This document shows, in pieces, positions 1-10,896 of a stretch of 64,000 nt of DNA. Both the position numbers and the translations under genes were made by a program. This DNA is from Eustoma russellianum (Eukaryota > Streptophyta > Magnoliopsida > Gentianales > Gentianaceae). The notes under the pieces were generated by a model. That model was given only the letters and a program-made list of their open reading frames with translations, ran no database searches and was not told the origin of the DNA. Each line of letters opens with the position of its first letter. Within the stretch, counting starts at the first letter, position 1. The stretch is from assembly GCA_036186865.1 (NCBI GenBank), contig AP025042.1:35284487-35348486 (forward strand). Direction: 5' to 3'.

Positions 1-76
1 ATAAGTAAAAGGACATTATCATGTTCAAAGGAAATGCATGGTTAGAGAACAGTTTCATGCATTTCTAAGAAACCAA
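1..76. other. Flank of copia A1, no feature seen
   Basis: This is AT-rich sequence outside the A1 LTR. I see no open frame or known motif. It ends in ACCAA just before the LTR start TGTTAAG; if that is the target-site duplication, its partner is lost because the A1 3' end is missing. Confidence 0.4.
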
Positions 77-1436
77 TGTTAAGTTATAAATTGTTTTGAT
101 GATGAAAAGATGTTTTAAATGAGTTAAATTTGTGCTTGATATTTGATGCAAGATGAGAAAATCACACTATGTCCAAGATGGCTGAGATTGGAACTCACTG
201 TTCAACATCGATCTCTCAAGCTAGGGACATCGCTCGATCGATGTCACTTCAGCATCTGACATCGATCGATCGATGTCAGTCAGAGAGCATCGAACTCTCA
301 ACCAAAGGACATCGATCGATTGATGTCACTTCAGCCTCTGACATCGATCGATCGATGTAAGTCAGTGAACATCGATCTCTAAACCAAGTGACATCGATCG
401 ATCGATGTCACTTCAGCCTCTGACATCGATCGATCGATGTCAGGCAGTGTCAAAAACTGCAATGTTCTAGAGGACATCGATCTCTCCCTCCAGGCACTTT
501 GATCGATCGATGTCCCCCAGAATTCAAATTTTCTAGACGTTGGAACAAAATCCAAGGGAGATTTATGATGCTTTTTCTTTTCAATCTTGCTCAAATTTCT
601 TGTGGACTTTAACCCAACCTATTACATGCTTCCTTGACTATTGTATCCATGTCTAAGCAATCCTAGGTTGGCTATTCAAGATCAAATCACTCCATAGGGT
701 GGCTAAAGACTATTTGGGCACTATCTTGACATTTTTGAAGATGAAGACTTGGTGGAGAGCTTCAAAAACATGGTGAACTTCATCTACAAATAGAGGAGGC
801 TTGGATGAGGTAAATACACACTTTCAACATCATCTAGCTTCATCTTTCATTGTTGTATAGTTCTCTCATACTTGTAAATTTGCTTAAAGCTTGTTTAGCT
901 TTTCTTTGTTCTTCATTGTTGTATATTGAGAGAAAGAGAGTCAAGCACAAGAGGAACCATAAATATTTGATCTCTTGCTTGTGCTTAGACTTGTGAGAAA
1001 GTGTGAACCTTACTATGCTTCTTCAACCCACTGTGAGAAGTTCTTGAGGGAACTTTTGTTGAAGTTGTGAGGAAGCAAGAAGTTGTTCTTGCTAAGAGCT
1101 GTAGTTGCTGTAGTAGCACAAGTGTGTTTTGTACAAGAAGTTGCTGTTGTTGTTGCTTACACTAAGGTGTTAGTGTAAGTGTTGCTGTGGTTGTTCTTAT
1201 TGTTCATAATAAGAAGAGTAGTTGTTGAAAATCCACTTTGGCAACAAAGTGGTAGTGGAGTAGAATCATTTACGATTCGAACCACTCTATATCCGGTGTA
1301 CTCATTCACTACTTCTCATCTCCCATTCTTGCTCTGATTTTGAATATCTTTTGAGTTGAGCCAAACGAGAAAATTTCGCAAAAGAGCCAAACACTCTATT
1401 CACCTCCCCCCTCTAGAGTGTATTTCGGACCTAACA
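77..1436 (+). repeat. 5' LTR of copia A1 (1360 bp)
   Basis: It starts TGTTAAGTTATAAATTG and ends GGACCTAACA, giving TG...CA ends. The same ends occur on the minus strand in both A2 LTRs (17711-19179 and 38898-40287). The U3 part holds a palindrome array (226-471). The A2 TATA-like box CTATAAAT corresponds here to CTACAAAT near 784-791, so this promoter has probably lost its TATA. The downstream half is rich in GTTGCTGTTG-type triplets (about 1090-1215). Confidence 0.93.
226..514. repeat. 82-bp tandem repeat of paired 20-bp palindromes in U3
   Basis: Palindromes of the form GACATCGATCGATCGATGTC start at 226, 258, 308, 340, 390 and 422, with a half copy at 498-514. Spacing alternates exactly 32/50/32/50/32, giving three 82-bp units with two palindromes each. 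Copies at 226, 308 and 340 have single changes. Each perfect palindrome holds three CpG sites in an otherwise AT-rich LTR. Function is unknown. Confidence 0.95.
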
Positions 1437-1438
1437 AT

Positions 1439-1450
1439 TGGTATCAGAGC
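1439..1450 (+). promoter_or_regulatory. Primer binding site, tRNA-iMet
   Basis: TGGTATCAGAGC lies two bases after the LTR end CTAACA. It matches the sequence complementary to the 3' end of plant initiator tRNA-Met, the usual minus-strand primer for these retrotransposons. Confidence 0.95.
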
Positions 1451-1499
1451 CTAACCTTGATTGCATGGCCTATCTTTGCAAGTAGCAAGGTTAAAGATC

Positions 1500-2981
1500 A
1501 TGGCAATGACAACCTCCATCTCAACCTCTTCATCCCACACTTCATCTCCTAAGCCTACTGCACTATTTTCCGGATCAAACACTAAAGCACCTATGTTTGA
1601 TGCCCAAAATTATTCTTTGTGGAAATTTCAAATGATCAATCATTTGAAAGGATGTGGATTTGATATATGGAGAGCTGTTGTAAAAGGAATTGAAGTTCCT
1701 ATGATTACCAACTCAAAAGGAGAATCAATGTTCAAAGATGAGGATGACTACACCGATGAAGAAAAGATAAGATTTACCATTAATGGTAAAGCATTTGATA
1801 TTCTGTCAAGTGCTCTCACCACCACTGAGCTCATAAGACTTCAAGGTCTTGAAACAGCCCATGAGGTATGAAAAAGGCTTGAAATGATATATGAAGGAAC
1901 TGACAAGTAAGAATGGCCAAACGACTCATGCTCATGAAGGAGTATGAACTGTTCGGAATGAAAAGCGGTGAGAAGATTAAGGAGACAATCGATCGATTCA
2001 CACGAATAGTGAATCAACTCTCCATGGTGGACAAGAAAATCTCAAATGAAGACCTTGTCTCAAAACTCCTCAACTTTTTGCCAAGAAAATGGACACCCAA
2101 AGTCACCGCCATCACCAAATCAAAGAATCCCAAGACTCTTACCCTTGATGAGCTATCCGGTAATCTTCTTACTCATGAAATTCTTATTGATGAACAAAAT
2201 AGGATGAACCCTATCAAGCCCACACAAACATCACACAAAGGATTAGTGGTAGAGTCCGATGAATCGGATGGGGAAGTTGCCCTTCTAGTAAGAAAATTTA
2301 GAAGAATGGCAACTAAAAAAAAGCTCAAGCAAGAAAGTTTTTTAAAAGACCATCTAAAGAAAAGGAAGCAAGTGAAAATTGCTATAGATGTGGTCAATCT
2401 GGTCATTTTATTGCCGATTGCCACGTAAAAGAGCAGCAAAAGCAAGAGAAGAAGGTCTTTCCTCAAAAGAAGAAAGCCCTCAATGCGGAGGTAACCACGT
2501 GGGATGATCTCCTTTCAGAATCAGAAGGAGAAGAGAGTGAAGATCAAGGTGTTGGACTTGTTGCAACAGTTGACAATCCAAAGATTCAACATACTTGTCT
2601 CATTGCAATTGAAGATGATCTTGAGGTAAATTCTAATCCTTCAAATTTGCATGATGAAATAGGAGATTTACAAGATGACTTTGAAAAATTGAATTTAAAA
2701 TATAAGCATTTGAAGAAAGAGTTCAAGAAATGCATCTTAGAAAATAAGAGCTTGCATGTCAAGAATATTTTGATGTTTCAAGAGCATGACATCATACTCA
2801 CCATGCATAAAACCGTAGCTCTTGAAAATGTAGAAATTAGAAGAGAATGTGAGAAACTAAAATTAGACCTACAAAGACTAACGAATGGTAAAAACAACTT
2901 AGACATACTACTTGGAAATCAAAGAATTGGAAATGATAAATCTGGTTTAGGATTTAATTCATCACTTTCGTCTATTAAACC
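1500..2981 (+). pseudogene. gag: Copia A1 gag, broken
   Basis: Gag forms the capsid and binds element RNA. The frame is open upstream of the first ATG at 1500 (protein starts MAMTTSIS), which is my start; A2 gag has its matching ATG at 38834. The first part has the copia capsid signature (NYSLWKFQM, then a LETAHE..KRLEM region). It breaks at TGA 1869-1871, where A2 has a Trp codon, and again near 1909 where one base is missing, moving the frame to MAKRLMLMKEYELFG (from 1913). A further shift near 2300-2370 leads to a complete CCHC knuckle CYRCGQSGHFIADC (2380-2421). An acidic, coiled-coil-like stretch follows (2640-2960). The gene is cut by the inversion at about 2982, so its second knuckle lies in reverse downstream. 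Confidence 0.9.
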
Positions 2982-3912
2982 CATGTACCTAGAGAAGTCA
3001 TCTACCACCACAAAGGTGTAATGTTTTCCACTTAGACTTGCCATACCAATATCCCTATACAAATCCATATGAAGCAATTGTAGAGGTTTGGTGGTGGAGA
3101 TTTCACTTTTGGGCTTGAAGCTTGTTTAACAAGCTTTGCCTTTTGACAAGTGTCACATAAGCCATGGTTTTCGAAATTTAATTTTGGAAGACCTTGGACT
3201 TTTTCATTTTTGCAAATATCTTTGAAGTTTTTAAAACTAATATGTCCAAGTCGTCTATGCCATAGTTGAGTCAAATCATTTTTGGCAACTAGGAAAAAGA
3301 CATTTTGTGATATCAAATCATGTGTGCTAAATTTGTAAACATCATTTTTACGTATAGCCTCAAAAACAATCTTCTCGTTCTTTTTCACAATACATTTTCT
3401 TTTCACAAATTCAATTTGAAAATTAGCATCACATAGTTGGCTAACACTTATCAAATTATACTTAAGCCCTTCTACATATAATACATTATTAATAGTAAAA
3501 GAAGAGTTACCAATTTCTCCATGTCCAAGGATTTTGGCTCTCCTATTGCCAAAATGCACCGTTCCACCATCTTGGAGCTTGAGCTTGGTGAACAACGTTT
3601 TGTCTCCAGTCATGTGCCTTGAACATCCGCTGTCCATAAGCCATTTGGTTCCTTCTTCTTTGGCTACTCCATTTATCTTGAGAGCTTACAAAACCAAAAG
3701 ATGTATGCATTGGTACCCTTTGATGGTTGGGTCCTTTAAGGTTAGTTTGTCTACCCTTAGGCTTCCAAACATATGTGCATTCAAATCTAGCTCTACATGC
3801 TTTCTTCACATGCCCTAGTTTGTTTCAATGAAAACAAGTGGGTACATGATTTGGTTTAGAAGATGATGAATTTTGTTGTGCTTTTCTATTATTTGCCCTT
3901 TTCTTTAAGGCC
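2982..3912 (-). pseudogene. Inverted segment: gag C-terminus, protease, integrase N-terminus
   Basis: Inside this plus-strand element these 0.93 kb read on the minus strand. Minus-strand frames give a second zinc-knuckle region with its second Cys replaced by a stop (around 3830-3790), then the retropepsin-like active site DSGCSRHMTG (start of the frame at 3637), then the GAG-pre-integrase motif LWHRRLGH and a zinc-binding C..C pair (CDTC). One T fewer than in A2 in the run near 3125 breaks the frame after KAKLVK. The left edge joins TCTATTAAACC to reversed integrase sequence and the right edge joins AAGG to CCTTGGGTAATG. Both edges rejoin correctly if the segment is flipped, as A2 shows. Protease cleaves Gag-Pol; here it cannot be made as part of it. 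Confidence 0.9.
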
Positions 3913-6301
3913 TTGGGTAATGTTCTTAGCTAAAAAGAATGATGCATGCCAAGAATTTATAAAGCTTTGTATGAGATTAGAACATCGAAGAGAAGACATA
4001 ATTAAGGAAATTAGAAGTGATAAAGGTGGTGAGTTTGATGGAGAATTTCAAGAATTTTGTGTATCCAAAGGGTACGGACACAATTTCTCAGCTCCAAGAA
4101 CTCCTCAACAAAATGGTGTTGCAGAAAGGAAGAATAGAACACTTCAAGAAATGAGTAGAGCCATGCTAAACGAATTTGAGCTACCCAAATATTTTTGGGC
4201 CAAAGCGGTAAAATACCGCTTGTCATGTGATCAATAGAGTTTATTTGAGACCATTTCTCAAAAAGACTCCTTATGCGCTTTGGAAAGGTAGAGTACCAAA
4301 TATTGGTTATTTCAAGGTATTTGGTTGTAAGTGCTTCATACTTAACACCAAAGATAACTTGGATAAACTCGACTTCAAAGCGGATGAAGGAATCATTATG
4401 GGTTATGCTCAAAATAGCAAGGCATTTAGAGTATACAATAAAAGAAGCATGAAAGTTGAAGAATCAATTCATGTCAAGTTTAGTGAACTCAATGAGGATA
4501 AGTCAAACATTAATGATGATGATGATGATGATGAAATAATTGAAGTAAGCCATATAGAGAAATTTGAGAATCCAAAAGGTAATATTGTTATTGACCTTAG
4601 GATTGATCCCCTTGAACCTAGGGTTGAAGATGAAGAAGTAGGAGGAGATACCTCAAATTTACCGGATTCATATAAGTATAGGAAAGATCACCCTAAAGAA
4701 TTGATATTAGGTGAAACTAGCCAAGGCATAATGACTAGGAGAAAATTCAATGAAATGCTTTCATTTCACAAGTTGAACCTAAAAATATAAAGGAGGCAAT
4801 AAATGATGAAGATTGGGTATTAGCTATGCAAGAAGAATTAAATCAATTTGAAAGAAGTGATGTTTGGGAATTAGTTGCTAAACCAAGTGATCATCCTGTA
4901 ATTGGCACTAAATGGGTATTTAGAAACAAAATGGATGATAAAGGAAACATCACTAGAAACAAAGCTAGGTTAGTAGCCCAAGGCTATAGGCAAGAGGAAG
5001 GAATAGACTATGATGAGACCTTTGCCCCCGTAGCTAGGTTAGAAGCTATTAGGATGCTATTAGCATATGCATGCTATAAGGATTTCAAACTATATGAAAT
5101 GGATGTGAAATCCGCATTCTTGAATGGAATAATTCAAGAAGAGGTCTATGTAGCTCAACCACCGGGGTTTGAAAATCATGATTATCCAAATCATGTTTTT
5201 AAACTCAAAAAGGCCCTTTATGTACTTAAACAAGCTCCTAGGGCTTGGTATGATAGATTAAGTTTCTTCCTACTTGAGAATGAGTTTTCAAGAGGAAAAG
5301 TCGACACTACTCTTTTTATTAAAGAACAAGGAAACCATCAATTGCTTGTTCAAATTTATGTGGATGATATTATATTTGGTGCTACTAATGATTCTCTCTG
5401 TGAGCATTTTGCAAAATTGATGGAAGGAGAATTTGAAATGAGCATGATGGGTGAACTCAACTCCTTTCTTGGTCTTCAAATCAAGCAAACTCAAGATGGA
5501 GTGTATATATCTCAAACGAAGTATACAAAGGACTTGCTCAAAAAGTACAAATTTGAGGATGGAAGAAGTGTGAGCACTCCAATGAGCACAAGTACAAAGC
5601 TTGACAAAGACGAAAAAGGAAAGCCAGTTGAGGTAACCAAATATAGGGGTATGATTGGTAGTTTACTCTATTTAACCGCTAGTAGGCCGGATATTTTGCA
5701 TGCTGTGTGCTTATGTGCTAGATTTCAAAGTATGCCTAAGGAATCACATTTAATTGCTATTAAACATATCTTTAGGTATTTAAAAGGAACCTTAAACTTT
5801 AGATTGTTTTATCCCAAAAATGGATGTTTTGATTTAAGAGGGTATAGTGACTCCGACTATGCCGGAAATCTCGTTGATAGGAAAAGCACCTCTGGGACAT
5901 GCCAATTCCTTGGAGATTGTCTAGTTTCTTGGTTCTCTAAGAAACAAAATAGTGTGTCACTTTCTACGGCAGAATCTGAATATGTATCGGCCGCTTCATG
6001 TTGTGCACAACTACTTTGGATGGCAAACACCTTGAATGATCATAATGTTAAGTTTGATAAAGTTCCCATTCTGTGTGACAACACATCCGCCATAAGTATA
6101 GCACAAAATCCGGTTCATCATAGTAGAACCAAACACATTGAAGTGAGGCATCACTTCATAAGAGATTGCATTCAAAAAGGATTGATATGCATTGAGTTTG
6201 TTCCAACAAATGACCAACTAGCGGATATCTTTACTAAATCCCTTCCCACCGAGACATTCGAATCTATTAGAGCAAGATTAGGTATGATAAACATTGGCTA
6301 G
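3913..6301 (+). pseudogene. pol: Copia A1 pol: integrase core, RT, RNase H
   Basis: The segment starts inside the integrase core. The second catalytic Asp (IRSDKGGEF) and the Glu (GVAERKNR) are present; the first Asp is in the inverted block. A frameshift after WAKAVK (about 4212) and another near 4756 split it. RT then runs open to TAG 6299-6301: [11 protein letters not shown], the DETFAPVAR motif, catalytic YVDD at 5357-5368 and FLGLQIKQT. RNase H follows with SDSDYAG, STAESEY and CDNTSAI. The RT/RNase H frame of about 490 codons has no internal stop, so this is the best preserved part of A1. RT copies element RNA to DNA, RNase H removes the RNA, and integrase inserts the product. A GAT microsatellite (acidic Asp run) lies near 4513-4535. 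Confidence 0.93.
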
Positions 6302-6626
6302 AAGGTAAAAATAGTTAAAAAGGCTGATTTCAGAAGACATTGATCGATCCATGTGACAGTCTAAAAGACTGTTGTCAAACAAGACATCGATCGATCGATG
6401 TCAGCGTGGACAGAAGATTAAAAGCTGCAATCCCTTTCTTCTTCCTTACTTCTCTCTCTCCAAAATCAAAATCCCTAGAACCCTCTTTCCCAAAAACGCC
6501 AAGAATCCCTCAAACACAGTCAAAACTCTTGCAAAATCTTAAATTTGTTAACAAATCCAACATCCAATCTCCAAAAACTCATCAATCTCTTCTTATTTTC
6601 TGAAAAATCCAAAACCTAAACCTCAA
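6302..6626 (+). promoter_or_regulatory. pol-ORF3 spacer with U3-type palindromes
   Basis: No gene is seen. Palindromes occur at 6336-6355 (GACATTGATCGATCCATGTG) and 6383-6402 (perfect GACATCGATCGATCGATGTC), the same motif as the LTR array. A pyrimidine-rich leader follows up to the ORF3 start region at 6627. The equivalent A2 spacer (33677-34012) has four palindromes plus a TATA-like box. A role as an internal promoter is inference. Confidence 0.55.
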
Positions 6627-7142
6627 ATGGCTTCAAAAAACGAAACCCTCTTCCAAGAGAGCAAGAACTTCTCATGAAAGTGAAAGTGAGGCACAACTAT
6701 CACATCCTCAAGTTCCAACGGGGTCTAGAACGCAAGGATTGAGGAAAAAGGCCACTCCCTCTCATAGCACTATGTTGACTGACACAAGGAGTAGGCTAAC
6801 CATCAACAACTTTCCATGGATCAAGTCCTCAGAATATAAAGATGCTTTGAAAGAGCCAACTGGTACATATAAATTTGCATATATCACTCTTAGAGCCCAA
6901 ATGGTATTCACTGAATGGGAGCGCAAGAAGAGGGCTACCATTCCATTAAAATTGCTCAAAATTGAGGATATTTTGAGCAATGAAGAATTAAAACCAATCA
7001 TTGATTGGTTTGATGTTCAAAAATGGAGACTTGTTTGGGAGGTCTCAATGATGACCAACATGTCTACCCGGTATACTAGAATGTTTTATGCAAATATGTG
7101 GGTAGATTATAAACATGGGGAGCCTTATGCTTTGAATACGAT
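6627..7142 (+). pseudogene. Copia A1 ORF3 (env-like / plant transposon protein), N-terminal fragment
   Basis: This is an extra ORF downstream of pol. The first ATG (6627, MASKNE) runs into a stop within 20 codons. The conserved frame, also present in A2, is open by 6709 and gives RLTINNFPW, LKEPTG, LKLLKIEDIL, then MSTRYTRMFYANMWVDY (7060-7110). It is cut at 7142 within PYALNTI. The family is abundant in plant genomes as 'envelope-like' or 'putative plant transposon protein' (I believe Pfam PF20167), which I assign from memory, not from a search. No signal peptide or membrane segment is visible, so a true envelope role is unsupported. Confidence 0.7.
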
Positions 7143-8216
7143 CAGTCTAAGAATCGGATGAGTCACTCCATGTGGAGGCTTTGAAGACTCTTCTCCTTTA
7201 TTTAGGTTCTGAGACGAGCCAAGTTTTGTTCCAGTCTTTGTCACGGTTTTTCTTTGTTTGTTTGCCCTTGTTCGAGCAGTTATATGACAAGTGTCCAAGT
7301 TTCCCACATTCATATCATTTTATGTCCTCATTATTTTTATTTCTATGATTCTTAGGTGAAGCGGGCTTCGGTTTGTTTTTAATCGATTTTCTCATGATCT
7401 TTCTTAATCTTTTAGCCAACGTGATTAGATCTTCATCTTCGAAATCTGTGTCACTATCATCTACACACGATCATAAGAAGTAGAGACGTATTCAATTGAT
7501 TTAAACGCTATAACCTTATCTTGTTTAGAAGTAGATTCAGAATTTCTTAAAGTGAGTTTGTTTTCATATACCTTTAATGATCCGATCAATTCCACCATTT
7601 TTATCGATTTTGTTTCCTTACTTTCCTCAATCGCCGAGACTTTGGGGTCCCATTCGGATGGGAGACTTCTTAGCACCTTTTGTACTTTTTCTTGTGTAGA
7701 AAAAGCTTTTCCAAGAGACTCAGGAGAATTGTAGATGTTAGTCAAGCGTAAGTCCATATAAACAATAGAATCGTTTGGCAATAATTTAAAACACTCAAGA
7801 GTGGACATAAGCATTATTTATTTTAGACTCTTTAACTTGACTAGTCTCTTCGTGTTTCATTTCGAGAATTCTCCACATCTCTTGGGCACTAGAGCAATTT
7901 GACACATAACTCGATTCACTTTTACTCAACCCATTTAAAAGAAGTTGCATGGCTCTAGCATTCATACTCAATTTCTTTTTGTCATCACTGGTATATCTTG
8001 TTTTGGTTTTACGGCCTCTAGTGTGACACCATCGATAGTAGATAACATAGAAGGGATAAAAGGACCATCTTCTATAATGGACCACATTTCTATATCAATG
8101 GCCATAAAGAAAAGTTTCATTCTAAGTTTCCATTGTATAAAAGGCTCATCATCGAAAAGAGAAGGCCTTACGATTGACATTCCTTCTTGTTCGGTTTTGT
8201 AACTAGTGGTTGGCAT
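7143..8216 (-). pseudogene. gag: Copia B2 gag, left copy, truncated
   Basis: The start ATG is at 8216, just after the PBS, matching the start of the intact B1 gag. Minus-strand frames give TEQEGMSIVRPSLFD, QWKLRMKLFFMAI, SKSESSYVSNCSSAQEMWR (about 7955-7870) and LTNIYNSPESLGKAF. Frameshifts occur near 8000 (KQDIPVMTKRN instead of the QDYTSEDKKK type) and near 7810, and a further break near 7460. The zinc knuckle is degraded: the first Cys side reads MNVGNLDTCHITA where B1 has YECGKLGHLSYDC. The gene stops at 7143 in the acidic Ser/Asp region and joins A1 ORF3. Confidence 0.88.
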
Positions 8217-8257
8217 CTCACAAAGATCATTGGATCCTCTTGTTGTGAGTGTGCCTG

Positions 8258-8269
8258 GCTCTGGTACCA
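8258..8269 (-). promoter_or_regulatory. Primer binding site of B2 left copy, one mismatch
   Basis: Minus-strand TGGTACCAGAGC is the tRNA-iMet site with T-to-C at position 6. It is two bases inside the LTR end (8272). The right copy at 13155-13166 has the same change, so both derive from one ancestor or from recombination. Confidence 0.9.
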
Positions 8270-8271
8270 CT

Positions 8272-10896
8272 TCTAGGACCTGTATAGCACCACTAGAAGG
8301 AGGGTTGAATAGTGGGTGCGGAACATTTGGTGTTTAAAAACTTATGAACCAAAAACCTCACTTTTGAAAACAATTTCTATTTTCATATGCTGATTTGAAA
8401 TGATTAAAAGGACTAGTTAAAGACCTCCAAAAATTATGAAATTTGGTAATAATCTACTCTCAGAGGTTTTGAGTATCTTATAAAAATTTGAAATTAAAAT
8501 TCCACTCCAAATCCCTTGAAAATATGTTTTTGGTCCGATTGCGCAAATCTGCCAGGAATTGTATTCCGACTTGAAAATTTTATTCCGATTAATTGGCGAC
8601 TCCAAATGATCTGAAACTTTAATGACAAGACCCTCATTATATTTATTTCAATAGGTTGAAACAGTTTTTGAAAATTTCTTTGGAAAGTACGCCAATGACA
8701 TTGATGTTCTCAACCCTTGCAACTCTAAAAATCAGATTGCATTAGTCTTAAAACTATTCAAGTTTGACTGACTTATACTTATCCAAATGAAAAGTAGGAT
8801 GTGTGGCTATATTTTGGAAAAATTTTATGATTTTTGAAATTCTTTTGCTATTTTTACCTTTGCAATGAAATTGATGCAAAATGCTTGAAACTGAATGTAA
8901 AATGTAGTCAAGTAAAGACACCAAGGTTTTTATACTGGTTCGGTTAAATCAACCTACTCCAGTCTTCAAGGATACCTTCCTTGGTTATCATTAAACACTA
9001 AAAAACCTTAACATAAGGGTGACTTGAGTTACACACCAACTCCACCTCTTTACAAACAATGCAATCGAGCAAACGAATCACGGAGACCACCATCGAACGA
9101 ATAAAGGTCTGATCACACTTTGATCAACCTTTTACAACAATGAACGTGCTTTGGTGGTATGTTCAAAGCCCATAAAATATTTAGAATATATGAACAATAG
9201 GCTTGAGAGAAGAAGAAGAAGAAAGTAGTAGAGCCTCTTGACTTTGTTTTGCACTACTTCTCTTCCATTTAAGCTCGCTTGGCCGCCCCCTAGGGCATCT
9301 CTTCCTTCTTGAGAATTCTCTTTAATGCCATTGGAAGATTGCCTTGTGTAGAAATAACACTATCTTGCTCACTTGGCACACTATGATTGGAAAGATGACT
9401 TGGCCTTGATTACTTGTCACTTCATAATTGGTCCAACTTGGCATCCTTTAGTGTGCTGAAAAAAATCTGAAATAAACTCATAAAACATGTGCCAAATAGT
9501 TGTCAAAATGTTACCAAACAATCATCATTCAATCCCTTCAATTTTGGGAAGCAAATTGAGAACCATTAAGACAAGAACATCGGCCAGCCTATAGTAAACA
9601 TGATGAAATTTTCAGCATATGTCTAATTTGAACTCTTTTGAATTGTCACCTTGTGTAGTTCCCTCTTTTATGTCACTAATGTTGTGTGGCATATTCTCCA
9701 CCAATTGAGATGCCAACTAAGCTCCACGTAGGCTCCATCATGGCTGAGAATGGCGTATAAGCTGAATGTACATGTGCTGAAATTTCACTTTTGTAAGCTT
9801 TGTCAAATGAGGCACAATATTTACACATATATGGTAAATTATAATCAGCCCTAATTTAAATTTTCTAGAACACTTTAACATTTCTTGAATGTGTAAAAAG
9901 TGTCTAGATACATGTTACAACTTATGTCAAAAAAAAATTTCCATATGTTATGTTCGTAGAAAACCGAATTTTTGACTTTCGTCGATTACGCGATTTTTCT
10001 CTGATTAAATTCAAAATTTTTACACATGTCAAATATATTATGTAACACATAATGCACACAAATAAATTAGATATTCAGCTCTAATGGCTGATTGAGAGGC
10101 GCCCCCATGTGCTAAAAAATTGAATTTTAAATCTACACAATTTTGCCTAAATTGTGGGTGATTTGTGTGTACCAACATGGAATGATTTAGTGGATGAATT
10201 TAACATGTGAGACACGAAAATTTTGGCTATTTTTGAAGTATATGGGCTGGACATCTTTATATGTCATGTATGTGACATGCCAGTGAAGTTTCAGTAGTCA
10301 CCCGATACGACCGTTTTCAGTTTATAACCTTGTAACGTGTCGTTATAATTTTTTATCACCGTGACTTATATCATATGATATAAGACCTGAATATACTCAT
10401 AAATATGAGGTGTATATAGTGGTGTGACGTTGACGTACGTTTGTAACATATGTAACGTATCGATAGTACGTCGGAATATATGTGTATTGTGCCTTTTTTT
10501 AATAAAAATATGAATATGTATATATATATGGTATATGAATGGCATGTATATTGAGTGCGTAAGGAGACTTTCCATTTTCAATTTGTTGCCATCAAGCTTT
10601 GTCCAAATATGTCTCCATTTAATGAACTAGTTAGTTCATTAACTTAGTACTTTACTTAATGAACTAGTTTAGTTCATTAATTGCGGCACCTAAAATAGTT
10701 CAAAGACAACAAATGTTTGTCATATGATGTAAGCTTCAATGCTTCATGGCTTGTTAGCACGGAAACAATATATATAAAGCATATAAGGCATGTATATCAC
10801 AACAACTTGTCAAGTAATAATTTTATCATGCATTTCGTAAACTCGTACTATTTAAATCATGCATTTGTAAATCATTCAAACATTTTTTCCTCAAAA
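8272..10896 (-). repeat. LTR of copia B2, middle/left copy (about 2.6 kb)
   Basis: It matches 13169-15838 along its whole length. The minus-strand end reads TCCTAGA where B1 has TCCTACA. The start is degraded (TTTTGAGG where the right copy has TGTTGAG). Inside are a 20-bp palindrome with half-site CTTATATCAT at 10365-10384, a TGACGTTGACGT pair near 10425-10436, nested AATGAACTA/TAGTTCATT inverted repeats at about 10619-10680, and a GCTTGAGAGAAGAAGAAG leader near 9200. No gene is seen. Confidence 0.88.

Larger units (their letters stand above)
77..7142 (+). mobile_element. Ty1/copia LTR retrotransposon A1, 3'-truncated
   Basis: The order is 5' LTR (77-1436), tRNA-Met primer site (1439-1450), gag, protease, integrase, RT and RNase H, a spacer, and a partial ORF3. 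Integrase before RT is the copia order. A long LTR plus an extra ORF after pol resembles the SIRE/Maximus group; that lineage call is inference. Decay is heavy: a nonsense codon and frameshifts in gag, an internal inversion (about 2982-3912), frameshifts in integrase and before RT, and loss of everything past the first third of ORF3. At 7142/7143 it joins antisense family-B gag without LTR ends, so the right edge is a deletion or rearrangement junction, not a transposition boundary. Confidence 0.95.

Noticed and set aside
169..360. Short plus-strand ORF of 63 codons with repeated DIDRSM-like residues
   Set aside because: It is a translation of the palindrome array inside the LTR; no independent coding evidence.
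226..471. CRISPR-like regular repeat spacing
   Set aside because: Plant retrotransposon LTR; the spacers are themselves repeated with an 82-bp period, and no cas genes exist here.
1439..1450. tRNA-Met gene fragment
   Set aside because: Only 12 bases match, which is a retrotransposon primer site and not a tRNA gene.
3534..3818. Plus-strand ORF of 94 codons in A1
   Set aside because: Antisense shadow of the inverted gag/protease segment.
4011..4412. 133-codon minus-strand ORF
   Set aside because: Antisense shadow of the A1 integrase.
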